5,626 nucleotides of DNA from Bacillota bacterium (GTDB taxonomy: Bacteria > Bacillota > Clostridia > DSM-8532): assembly GCA_023446675.1 (NCBI GenBank), contig JAEXPO010000241.1, forward strand, positions 1-5,626. The letters are read 5' to 3'. Below are positions 1 through 5,626 of the stretch, one piece after another. How positions within the stretch are numbered: the stretch's first letter is position 1; each line of letters starts with the position of its first letter. Both the position numbers and the translations under genes were made by a program. The notes under the pieces are model-generated. The model made no database searches. It had not been told where the DNA came from and saw only the letters and a program-made list of their open reading frames with translations.

Positions 1-747
1 ATCCAGTACGGCGGCTACGGCGGAAAAGCCTCCGGTCTGAACAAGCCGGACAACGCTCCTCCCGGCGCCTATTACCATCCCGACGAATATGTGCGCAATA
101 CCGTAAAGCTGTTTGAAAGTGTGCGCAGTAGGATAGGACATGAGGTGGAGCTTCTCCACGATACTCACGAGCGGGTAAGCCCGGTTCATTCCCTTCGCCT
201 TGCCAAGGAGCTTGAGCCCTTTCAGCTCTTTTTCCTGGAGGATCTGTTCTCCCCCGAGCAAACGGCCTGGTTTGAGACCCTGCGTCAGCAATGCGCCACG
301 CCTATTGCCATGGGTGAGCTTTTTAACAACCCCAGAGAATGGGATGTGCTCATCACCAAACGCCTTATTGACTTTATCCGGGTACATATAAGCCAGATAG
401 GCGGCATTACCCCCGCCAGGAAGCTGGCTGTCTTCTGCGAGCAGTTCGGCGTTCGCACCGCATGGCACGGCCCCGGCGACGTCTCTCCCGTAGGCCATGC
501 GGCCAATATTCACCTGGACATGAATGCCCACAACCTGGGAATTCAGGAATGGTACGGTTTTAATGACGTTGAACGGGAAATGTTTCCGGGAAGCCCGGAG
601 CTTCGAAACGGCTATGCCTACCCTAATGCCAAGCCGGGCCTGGGCATAGAAATGGATGAAAAGCTGGCCGCAAAATACCCCTGCGACGACGGTGTTACCC
701 AATGGACCCAGACGCGCCTTCCCGACGGTACCTTCAATCATCCCTGA
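1..747 (+). CDS. manD: ManD/RspA-type acid-sugar dehydratase, 5' end cut by the window edge
   Basis: This is a cytoplasmic, Mg-dependent enolase-superfamily enzyme of the D-mannonate dehydratase subgroup, which removes water from D-mannonate (or D-gluconate) to give 2-keto-3-deoxygluconate. The frame is open from base 1, so the GTG at 91 is internal; 248 codons are present. Seen: HDTH (Asp at 160-162, His at 166-168), LED (Glu at 238-240), GELF (Glu at 316-318) and WHGPGD (His at 466-468, Pro at 472-474). The Asp/Glu/Glu spacing of 26 and 26 residues equals the metal ligands D210/E236/E262 of Novosphingobium ManD as I remember it. That register places the catalytic Tyr159 at the window's third codon and implies about 156 missing residues in a protein of about 404, the usual family length. 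The Pro corresponds to position 314, where high-efficiency mannonate dehydratases carry Ala, so a low-efficiency mannonate/gluconate enzyme is possible. The family is certain; the exact substrate is not. A probable operon partner begins 35 nt downstream. Confidence 0.93.
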   Translation: MQYGGYGGKASGLNKPDNAPPGAYYHPDEYVRNTVKLFESVRSRIGHEVELLHDTHERVSPVHSLRLAKELEPFQLFFLEDLFSPEQTAWFETLRQQCATPIAMGELFNNPREWDVLITKRLIDFIRVHISQIGGITPARKLAVFCEQFGVRTAWHGPGDVSPVGHAANIHLDMNAHNLGIQEWYGFNDVEREMFPGSPELRNGYAYPNAKPGLGIEMDEKLAAKYPCDDGVTQWTQTRLPDGTFNHP

Positions 748-782
748 GAACGGCGAGGTGTCATTGAAAGGAAGGTGGTTTC

Positions 783-1502
783 ATGTTAAAAAAGTATGCC
801 CTCATCCTGTGTGAAGACACAAGCTCCATAGCCGATGCCATTGACCTGCAATTGGGAGGGGAGGATTATGAGGTTTTCCGGATCCCTTATGAAGGCGATG
901 TGCCGGATCCTGCCCTTTTTGACAAGCTCCCCTCATTAAATCTTATCGTTGGCATAATCGGCGGTCCCTTTCCAAGCCTTGTTGCCGGTATGGATACACG
1001 GGAGGTTTACAAAGCTTATCAAAGGTATTACCGCTTTCCTGTACTGGCCCTCTCGGCTGCCGCTGGAAGAATGAAGGAAAGCGGGATCCGAGGCTCTCTG
1101 GTGCTTATTACATCCACCCATGGACTCAGGGCCTACAAAGACGACGGCCTCTATGGTTCCCTTGCAGCGGCACTCCACAGGACGGCAGAAACCTTTGCCC
1201 TTCAGCTTTCCGCTTATGGTATCCGCTTTAACGTGGTTGCTCCCGGCCCCCTTCAACCAGAAGGCCTCCCCAATGAACCCATGAAGGATTTTGGTCACAG
1301 AATTCCCCTGGGAAGGCTGGCACAGCCACAGGACATTGCCCATGCGGTAAGCTTTCTGGCATCGGATAAGGCTTCCTACATCACCGGAGCCACCCTTCGT
1401 GTGGACGGCGGGCTCACCCTGCCCGGCATGCCCGAATCAGGCAGCGGCTATGGCTGGGACATGGATTTTGAATATAGCCTTGAAAACCCTTCCCTTGTGT
1501 AA
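783..1502 (+). CDS. Degenerate short-chain dehydrogenase/reductase (SDR)-like protein, possible pseudoenzyme
   Basis: This 239-residue protein has the SDR fold but an eroded active site. The C-terminal half is typical: ITS at 109-111, Tyr124, [11 protein letters not shown] at 145-155, [12 protein letters not shown] and [11 protein letters not shown], then a tail of about 28 residues rich in Gly, Pro and acidic residues. The N-terminal half is not: the TGxxxGIG cofactor loop is replaced by LCEDTSSIA (9-17), the NNAG motif by GIIGG (57-61), and the Lys of YxxxK by Ala128. Ser111 and Tyr124 keep the canonical 13-residue spacing. The family Asn, expected 27 residues before the Ser, falls near Arg84. 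The ATG at 783 follows a purine-rich site (AAGGAAGGTGG, 768-778). It lies 35 nt after the dehydratase with no terminator between, so they are probably co-transcribed. The frame is intact, with no stop or frameshift, which argues for a retained function. It could be a non-catalytic binding or partner protein, or an enzyme with altered chemistry. Ordinary NAD(P)-dependent oxidation looks unlikely from these residues. Confidence 0.85.
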   Translation: MLKKYALILCEDTSSIADAIDLQLGGEDYEVFRIPYEGDVPDPALFDKLPSLNLIVGIIGGPFPSLVAGMDTREVYKAYQRYYRFPVLALSAAAGRMKESGIRGSLVLITSTHGLRAYKDDGLYGSLAAALHRTAETFALQLSAYGIRFNVVAPGPLQPEGLPNEPMKDFGHRIPLGRLAQPQDIAHAVSFLASDKASYITGATLRVDGGLTLPGMPESGSGYGWDMDFEYSLENPSLV

Positions 1503-1520
1503 TACACTAAAATTAACTCG

Positions 1521-1540
1521 AAGGAGCATTTAGGCTCTTT
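1521..1540 (+). other. Weak hairpin after the SDR-like gene
   Basis: AAGGAGC (1521-1527) can pair with GCTCTTT (1534-1540) around a six-base loop, giving seven pairs including one G-U. It begins 18 nt after the SDR stop codon. No T-tract follows beyond the three T's in the stem, so it is at most a weak terminator or an mRNA 3'-end stabiliser ahead of the clear terminator at 1585-1611. Confidence 0.3.
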
Positions 1541-1584
1541 CAATTCAGCCGAATTCGTATTTGCGAAACTGTCCGACAAATGAC

Positions 1585-1611
1585 GCGGGGTGTGTGCCCC
1601 GCTTTATTTTT
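1585..1611 (+). terminator. Rho-independent terminator of the dehydratase/SDR unit
   Basis: GCGGGG (1585-1590) and CCCCGC (1597-1602) form a six-pair all-GC stem around the loop TGTGTG, followed directly by TTTATTTTT (1603-1611). This is a standard plus-strand intrinsic terminator. It separates the dehydratase/SDR unit from the methyltransferase gene, which should therefore have its own promoter downstream or tolerate read-through. Confidence 0.85.
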
Positions 1612-1655
1612 GTACGGCCTGACAGGCTGAAACAGGAAAGGAAACAGGATTAGCC

Positions 1656-2489
1656 ATGGGTCTTCTTTATACCTGCCCGGTTTGTAAAAGGGAACTCCAA
1701 AAGGAGGAGAAAAGCCTTAAATGTATGGAGGGTCATTGCTTTGACCTTTCAAAGAAGGGCTATGTCAATCTGCTTTTAAGCCAGCACCGCAACAGCTCCG
1801 ATCCGGGGGACAGCAAGGAAATGGTTCTGGCCCGGCGGCGTTTTTTGGAGACCGGAAGCTATAGCTGCCTTTCTAAGGCGCTAAGTGCCTTTGCGGCCAA
1901 TACAGGCATTGAAAGAAGCCATACCTTAAGCATGCTGGACGCAGGCTGCGGAGAGGGCTATTATACCCTATCCATGCTGAGGGCTTTATTGGCGGGAGGC
2001 ATCGCCTCTGAGCTTTACGGCATGGACATCTCAAAGGAAGCCATCCATCTTGCTTCCGGAAGAAGCAGGGACGTACACTGGTCCATCGGTTCTCTTTTCC
2101 GGCTCCCCTTTTCGGATTATTCCATGGATCTTATTACAAATATCTTTGCACCCGCCAGCGATTCGGAATTCAAGCGGGTTCTTAAAAAGGACGGACTGCT
2201 TTTAACAGTCATACCCGGAAAGGATCATCTTGACGGCCTAAAGGCCGTTCTCTACGATAAGCCCTACGAAAACGACGAGGCCGCCCCTCAGCTTCCCTCC
2301 TTCCTGGAAACACAAAGAATCTGGGTGACGGACCGTATAGAGCTTACCGGACGGGAGGCTTTATCGGATTTACTGGTGATGACGCCCTATTTCTGGCGCA
2401 CGCCCCGGGAGGGCATTGAAAGGCTTAACCGGCTTCCTTCCCTTCAGGTATCTCTGGATTTTCTTATTGTGGTGTACACACCTCTTTGA
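1656..2489 (+). CDS. rlmA: 23S rRNA (guanine-N1)-methyltransferase, RlmA family
   Basis: This SAM-dependent enzyme methylates N1 of a guanine in helix 35 of 23S rRNA, near the peptide exit tunnel (G745 for RlmA(I), G748 for RlmA(II)/TlrB). The 277 residues match the usual family length. Domains in order: an N-terminal zinc knuckle with Cys7, Cys10, Cys23 and His27; the family stretch FDLSKKGYVNLL (29-40); DPGDS at 49-53; ARRRFLETGSY (59-69); the SAM-binding loop LDAGCGEGYYT (94-104); and an acidic residue after strand 2 in GMDIS (Asp124). MTPYFWR near the C-terminus is also family-like. The ATG at 1656 follows several purine-rich stretches (AGGAAAGG at 1634-1641, CAGGA at 1645-1649). It appears monocistronic, with a terminator upstream and a 135-nt structured gap downstream. 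From memory, DPGDS, the ARR..FL..G.Y stretch and MTP..WR are closer to E. coli RlmA(I) than to pneumococcal RlmA(II), so the target base is left open. Confidence 0.92.
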   Translation: MGLLYTCPVCKRELQKEEKSLKCMEGHCFDLSKKGYVNLLLSQHRNSSDPGDSKEMVLARRRFLETGSYSCLSKALSAFAANTGIERSHTLSMLDAGCGEGYYTLSMLRALLAGGIASELYGMDISKEAIHLASGRSRDVHWSIGSLFRLPFSDYSMDLITNIFAPASDSEFKRVLKKDGLLLTVIPGKDHLDGLKAVLYDKPYENDEAAPQLPSFLETQRIWVTDRIELTGREALSDLLVMTPYFWRTPREGIERLNRLPSLQVSLDFLIVVYTPL

Positions 2490-2517
2490 TAAATTTGCCC
2501 GCATGTGAAATATTTTT

Positions 2518-2548
2518 TTTAAGGGTGTCACAAAAGCACACCCTTAAA
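2518..2548. promoter_or_regulatory. Perfect 11-bp hairpin in the leader of the sigma factor gene
   Basis: TTTAAGGGTGT (2518-2528) and ACACCCTTAAA (2538-2548) are perfectly complementary around a nine-base loop. A run of eight T's (2513-2520) lies before the hairpin on the plus strand and overlaps its left arm. Neither strand has a T-tract after the stem, so it is not a standard intrinsic terminator. It could be an operator dyad, an mRNA leader structure, or the 3' end of the upstream transcript. The right arm can pair instead with TTA and AGGGTG (2554-2563, with T2557 bulged), giving a mutually exclusive second hairpin. No promoter in 2490-2624 was convincing enough to list. Confidence 0.5.
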
Positions 2549-2591
2549 GCGTCTTATAGGGTGAAAACGCGTTATAAATCCCTTAAGGCGT
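2541..2591 (+). repeat. Imperfect direct repeat CCCTTAA(A/G)GCGT upstream of the sigma factor
   Basis: Copies at 2541-2552 and 2580-2591 match at 11 of 12 bases, with starts 39 bp apart. The heptamer CCCTTAA also occurs inverted at 2519-2525, in the left arm of the hairpin. Repeats of this kind directly before a regulatory gene may be binding sites for a regulator or shared promoter elements, but the function is not shown. Chance similarity cannot be excluded for such a short unit. Confidence 0.4.
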
Positions 2592-2624
2592 TTATGCTGC
2601 TGCAGCTACAGAGAGGTACAATCC

Positions 2625-3122
2625 ATGCTGGATATCGAAAAATTTATACAGGGAGATGAATACGAGCTTGAAAAAGTGATGGAGGAGCTTACCCCCCGCT
2701 TGATGAAATACTGTTCAGGCATTCTCCTTAACTTTGCCGACGCGGAGGATGCCGTTCAGACAACGTTTATTCAGGCATATAAAAAGCGGCACACCCTCCG
2801 GGAGCCCAAAAGCTTTGTTCCCTTCCTTTATGCCATCGCCTACCGCACAAGCATCTCCATACTTCGCAAACGCCGGTTGTTTAAAATGGACCCTCCCGAG
2901 CCGGTAAAAAGCGGAGGACATATTTCGGATAATCTTAAGCGGGGGCTGGAGCGGCTGTCCAGGCTGGACAGGGCCATTGTATACGGCCGGGTGGTGGAGG
3001 AATTAAGCTATACCCAGCTTGCCCGTATGCATCAAAAATCGGAGGCCTCCCTGCGAAAGCGCTATGAAAGGGCAAAGAAAAAGCTATGCTTCTATTTGAG
3101 AGAGGATGAAACCCATGAATGA
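2625..3122 (+). CDS. ECF-type RNA polymerase sigma factor
   Basis: This 165-residue group 4 sigma factor should direct RNA polymerase to a small set of promoters, commonly including its own. Region 2 covers about residues 24-85: DAEDAVQTTFIQAY (39-52) is the region 2.1-2.2 core-binding helix, and SFVPFLYAIAYRTSISILRK (63-82) matches 2.3-2.4, involved in melting and -10 recognition. A linker of about 20 residues leads to region 4 (about 104-155), where SYTQLARMHQKSEASLRKRY (128-147) is the helix-turn-helix that reads the -35 element, ending in RAKKKL. Regions 1.1, 1.2 and 3 are absent, as expected for ECF factors. The ATG at 2625 has GAGAGG (2611-2616) eight bases upstream. The gene overlaps the downstream membrane-protein gene by 8 nt, so the two are probably translationally coupled, as expected for a sigma/anti-sigma pair. 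The regulon and signal cannot be told from the sequence. Confidence 0.92.
   Translation: MLDIEKFIQGDEYELEKVMEELTPRLMKYCSGILLNFADAEDAVQTTFIQAYKKRHTLREPKSFVPFLYAIAYRTSISILRKRRLFKMDPPEPVKSGGHISDNLKRGLERLSRLDRAIVYGRVVEELSYTQLARMHQKSEASLRKRYERAKKKLCFYLREDETHE
3098..3105 (+). promoter_or_regulatory. Ribosome binding site that decides the start of the anti-sigma gene
   Basis: GAGAGAGG lies inside the end of the sigma factor gene and abuts the ATG at 3106, leaving no spacer, whereas it is nine bases from the ATG at 3115. Standard spacing therefore favours 3115. Because the site and start lie within the sigma gene, ribosomes ending at 3122 could re-initiate here and keep the two proteins in proportion. 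Confidence 0.7.
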
Positions 3123-3927
3123 TCAGGAATTAAACAAGGCTTATGATGGCCTTTGCCCTCCCCATGCGGATGTAAAAGACAAGGTTCTAGCCGCTCTTCA
3201 TGGCAGGGTACAGCCTAAAAGTCTCAGACTCAAGCCCTTGGCAGCCGCTCTTATCCTGGCTGTTTGCCTTCTCGCACCGGCAATGGTTTACGCTGCTTCC
3301 CAGCTTATAAAGATAACTGTCGACAAGCCCCGGTACGGAGCAGTGGCTCAATACAGTATAAATGTAAACGATCTGGGAGTTACCCTTACCGATAAGGCAA
3401 AAGATAACCTTGCTGCCTATTTTAGAAATGCCCCTGATAAAAAGAAGGTCGATCGGGAGGATCCGGATCTTAAGATTGAAAGCTTTGAAAAAGCGGAGGA
3501 GTTGCTGGAGCTGACGCTTCTTAAAAGCGACAGGCTCACGGGAACGAATGTTTATCTGGAGACCCGCGGGAGCGATAATCGGGCCATAGGAGCGGAGGTT
3601 TTTTCCAGGCATTATCTTACTGAAACCCGCTCCACGGTTTTACTGGATATTACCCTTTTGGATGCCGGTCTTTCAGCAGAGGAGAAGGCTTTCAATTCCA
3701 TGACCTCCGTATCCGACTCCCGTACGAAAAAAGAAACCCCTGTTAACGTCACCTCCTACACCAGCCAGGTAAACGGAATAACGGCAGAGATGGCCTATCT
3801 TCCCGACTATAACTCCACTGAAGCTTTTTTTGTTCATCAGGGCGTTCTTTACCGGTTGAATGTTCATTATGCCGAATCCACGGATTCGTCGGAGTTGGTA
3901 AAGGAGCTTATTGATTCTTTTAAGTAG
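3115..3927 (+). CDS. Putative membrane-anchored anti-sigma factor, non-zinc type
   Basis: This 270-residue protein (273 if ATG 3106 were used) probably holds the ECF sigma factor inactive until an envelope signal arrives. That role is inferred mainly from the overlapping sigma gene and the architecture. A short N-terminal cytoplasmic segment (about 1-40) precedes one hydrophobic segment (about 41-61, PLAAALILAVCLLAPAMVYA), and about 209 extracytoplasmic residues follow. The N-terminus lacks the HxxxCxxC signature of zinc anti-sigma factors; it has a single Cys14 and His17. The outer part is rich in charged residues. Its last 55 or so residues (VNGITAEMAYL, then a bulky FF, then VLYRLNVHY and ELVKELIDSF) resemble the C-terminal domain (DUF4367-like) found in membrane proteins beside Clostridia ECF sigma genes; this is pattern recognition, not a search result. 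An alternative is a co-regulated sensor or lipid-associated protein without sigma-binding activity. Confidence 0.75.
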   Translation: MNDQELNKAYDGLCPPHADVKDKVLAALHGRVQPKSLRLKPLAAALILAVCLLAPAMVYAASQLIKITVDKPRYGAVAQYSINVNDLGVTLTDKAKDNLAAYFRNAPDKKKVDREDPDLKIESFEKAEELLELTLLKSDRLTGTNVYLETRGSDNRAIGAEVFSRHYLTETRSTVLLDITLLDAGLSAEEKAFNSMTSVSDSRTKKETPVNVTSYTSQVNGITAEMAYLPDYNSTEAFFVHQGVLYRLNVHYAESTDSSELVKELIDSFK

Positions 3928-3993
3928 ACAGTGGGCTAAAGTCTGTGAAAAACACAGGCAGCACTGAAATTCAGCCAAAAGGATAAATCAAAG

Positions 3994-4041
3994 GCCCGGC
4001 AAACCTTACCTAAATGGAGCGGAAAGGTTTGCCGGGCTTTT
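3994..4041. terminator. Strong, probably bidirectional terminator between convergent genes
   Basis: GCCCGGCAAACCTT (3994-4007) and AAGGTTTGCCGGGC (4024-4037) form a perfect 14-bp stem with a 16-base loop. TTTT follows on the plus strand. The bases before the stem (AAATCAAAG) read as CTTTGATTT on the minus strand, a weaker T-rich exit. A G-U and three A-U pairs can extend the stem. It lies 66 nt after the anti-sigma stop and 33 nt past the end of the convergent NAD synthetase gene, so it can serve both. Confidence 0.88.
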
Positions 4042-4074
4042 GCTGTTATATTTTGGGAGCATGCTTCCTTAAGC

Positions 4075-5626
4075 TTACAGGTTTTCCAGATCCTTAAGCC
4101 AAAGAGCGGCCGATGCGTCGCTGGGCATACGCCAGTCTCCTCTTGGGGACAGGCTGATGGTACCTACCTTGGGTCCGTCGGGGAGGCAGGAGCGCTTGAA
4201 CTGCTGTGAGAAAAAGCGTCTGTAAAAGACCTTTATCCAGGCTAGAAGCTTGTCCCTGCCGTACACCTCTGAAAAGGCCAGGGTCGCAAGGTAAAGGCTT
4301 TTAGAGGGGGAAGCGCCCGTCCTCATAAGCTGATAAAGATAAAAATCATGCACCTCGTAAGGCCCCAGTATATCCTCCGTTTTCTGGGCGATGCGGCCTT
4401 CCTTGGACGGCGGCAGAAGCTCGGGACTGATAGGGGTATCCATCACATCGTAAAGGATGTCACGGATTTCTTTCTCAGCCTCGTGATCCGCAAACCACTG
4501 GATAATGTATTTCACCAGGGTTTTGGGTACACCGGAATTCACTCCGTACATGGAAATATGGTCCCCGTTGTAGGTGCACCAGCCCAGGGCCAGCTCGGAC
4601 AGATCCCCCGTTCCCACCACCAGGCCTCCTATTTTATTGGCTAAATCCATAAGAATCTGGGTGCGTTCCCTGGCCTGTACATTTTCGTAAGTAACATCAT
4701 GAACGGCAGGATCATGGCCGATATCCTCAAAATGCCTGAGGCAGGCTTCCCGTATATTTACCACACGGAGGTCTGCCCCCAGGTTTTTTATAAGGTTCAC
4801 CGCATTGTCATAGGTTCTGTCCGTGGTACCGAAGCCTGGCATGGTTACCGCCACCACATTGGAAACGGGAAGGCCGAGACGTTGAAAGGCTCTTACCGCA
4901 ACAAGAAAGGCAAGGGTGGAGTCCAGTCCACCGGAGATGCCGATGACCACCTTCTCCATGCCGGTATGCCGGAGGCGCTTCATAAGCCCCGAGGTTTGTA
5001 TTGAAAGAATTTCGTGGCACCGCTCGTCCCTTCTATGGGGATTGGCAGGCACAAAGGGAAAACGATCCACCTGCCGGTATAGCTGCTTCCAGGGCAAGCC
5101 CTCCTTATTTTCGGCTGCGTGGCAGGTTAGGGTGTATTCGATGCAGCGGTAATTCCCCTTCCCCCTGCCTCCCCGAAAGGTACCCATAAGCATACGGGAA
5201 AACAGGAGCCTTTCCATATCAATGTCGGCAAAAATAAGGCCCGTTTCCGGTTCAAAGCGGTGGGACTGGCTTAAGAGCCGCCCGTTTTCCGCAATAATGG
5301 AATGTCCGCCAAACACCACGTCGGTAGTGGATTCCCCCACTCCGGCAGCGGCATAGACATAAGCGGCAACACAGCGGGCCGACTGATTTTCCACAAGGCT
5401 GAGCCTGTAATCGGCCTTGCCCACCAGCTCATTGCTTGCTGAAGGGTTAAAAAGAAGAACGGCTCCAGCCTGGGACAAAAGGCTGCTGGGCGGAGAGGGC
5501 ACCCATAGATCCTCACAGATTTCCACACCAAAGGAGATATTGGGATCCTCCGCAGATACAAAAAGCAAATCCCTTCCCACAGGGATACACCTGCCTCCCA
5601 GCACCACCGAATCCGCTTCCAGCTCC
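4075..5626 (-). CDS. nadE: Glutamine-dependent NAD synthetase, N-terminus cut by the window edge
   Basis: This cytoplasmic enzyme performs the last step of NAD synthesis: ATP-dependent amidation of deamido-NAD with ammonia released from glutamine. The minus-strand frame is open to base 5626, so the GTG at 5605-5607 is internal; 517 codons are at least partly present. The remaining glutaminase (nitrilase-fold) part carries the nucleophile Cys in GVEICEDLW (codon 5515-5517); the Glu and Lys of the triad should lie off the edge. The synthetase domain has the PP-loop SGGLDS (4918-4935), PGFGTTDRT, GTGDLSELALGW (about window residues 338-349) and GVNSGVPKTLV. The architecture resembles the long two-domain enzyme of Mycobacterium tuberculosis (about 680 residues), suggesting roughly 130 missing N-terminal residues. 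No key residue is altered in the visible part. It converges on the sigma/anti-sigma pair and shares the terminator at 3994-4041; its promoter and any operon partners lie beyond the window. Confidence 0.96.
   Translation of the reverse strand, partial: ELEADSVVLGGRCIPVGRDLLFVSAEDPNISFGVEICEDLWVPSPPSSLLSQAGAVLLFNPSASNELVGKADYRLSLVENQSARCVAAYVYAAAGVGESTTDVVFGGHSIIAENGRLLSQSHRFEPETGLIFADIDMERLLFSRMLMGTFRGGRGKGNYRCIEYTLTCHAAENKEGLPWKQLYRQVDRFPFVPANPHRRDERCHEILSIQTSGLMKRLRHTGMEKVVIGISGGLDSTLAFLVAVRAFQRLGLPVSNVVAVTMPGFGTTDRTYDNAVNLIKNLGADLRVVNIREACLRHFEDIGHDPAVHDVTYENVQARERTQILMDLANKIGGLVVGTGDLSELALGWCTYNGDHISMYGVNSGVPKTLVKYIIQWFADHEAEKEIRDILYDVMDTPISPELLPPSKEGRIAQKTEDILGPYEVHDFYLYQLMRTGASPSKSLYLATLAFSEVYGRDKLLAWIKVFYRRFFSQQFKRSCLPDGPKVGTISLSPRGDWRMPSDASAALWLKDLENL

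Noticed and set aside
91..747. GTG at 91 as the start of the dehydratase gene
   Set aside because: The frame is open back to base 1 and the upstream codons (starting IQYGG) fit the family around its catalytic Tyr, so the gene simply begins outside the window.
936..1343. Minus-strand open frame of 135 codons opposite the SDR-like gene
   Set aside because: No recognisable protein features; it lies wholly inside a well-supported gene and is a codon-bias shadow.
1542..1567. AATTC direct repeat and TTCG/CGAA inverted repeat between the SDR-like and methyltransferase genes
   Set aside because: Units of four or five bases are expected by chance in a stretch this long.
1617..1627. GCCTGACAGGC palindrome upstream of the methyltransferase gene
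   Set aside because: Only five base pairs around one base; too short to fold as RNA, and no supporting second copy for an operator.
2490..2624. A confident sigma-A or ECF promoter before the sigma gene
   Set aside because: TATAAA at 2573-2578 has no good -35 at 16-18 bp, and the TGTCAC/CGTC pair has an 18-bp spacer; neither is strong enough to list as a feature.
3187..3612. Minus-strand open frame of 141 codons opposite the anti-sigma gene
   Set aside because: Wholly antisense to a supported gene, with no domain or credible initiation context.
4348..5004. Two plus-strand open frames (98 and 101 codons) opposite the NAD synthetase
   Set aside because: They mirror highly conserved NAD synthetase motifs on the other strand and show no family features of their own.
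4075..5607. GTG at 5605-5607 as the start of the NAD synthetase
   Set aside because: The frame continues to the window edge and the protein would lack the first part of the glutaminase domain, including two triad residues.

Overview
The window looks like ordinary chromosomal DNA from a member of the Bacillota, most likely Clostridia (a Lachnospiraceae-like genome is my best guess). The basis is purine-rich Shine-Dalgarno sites, short tight intergenic gaps, intrinsic terminators with T-tracts, a small ECF sigma factor paired with a non-zinc single-pass membrane protein, and a long glutamine-dependent NAD synthetase. Species cannot be fixed from the sequence alone. I see no rRNA, tRNA, CRISPR array, insertion sequence, integrase or attachment site.

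Layout. (1) Positions 1-1502, plus strand: the 3' part of an enolase-superfamily acid-sugar dehydratase (ManD/RspA type), followed 35 nt later by a short-chain dehydrogenase-like protein that lacks most hallmark residues of its family. A GC-rich terminator closes this unit. (2) 1656-2489, plus strand: an RlmA-type 23S rRNA guanine-N1 methyltransferase, apparently a single gene. (3) 2490-2624: a leader with a perfect 11-bp hairpin, a competing second hairpin and an imperfect direct repeat. (4) 2625-3927, plus strand: an ECF sigma factor overlapping a membrane-anchored putative anti-sigma factor. (5) A strong, probably bidirectional terminator at 3994-4041. (6) 4075-5626, minus strand: the C-terminal four fifths of NAD synthetase, converging on the sigma operon and running off the right edge.

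How the genes work together. The dehydratase and the SDR-like protein are probably co-transcribed and linked to hexonate or hexuronate catabolism. The sigma factor and its membrane partner form a self-contained envelope-signal switch. The methyltransferase and NAD synthetase are housekeeping genes with no evident link to their neighbours.

The best candidate for something undescribed is the SDR-like protein beside the dehydratase. It has lost the glycine-rich cofactor motif, the NNAG motif and the catalytic lysine, yet keeps an intact reading frame, the Ser and Tyr positions and the SDR C-terminal half. Second is the structured leader upstream of the sigma factor. The rest of the window is conventional.
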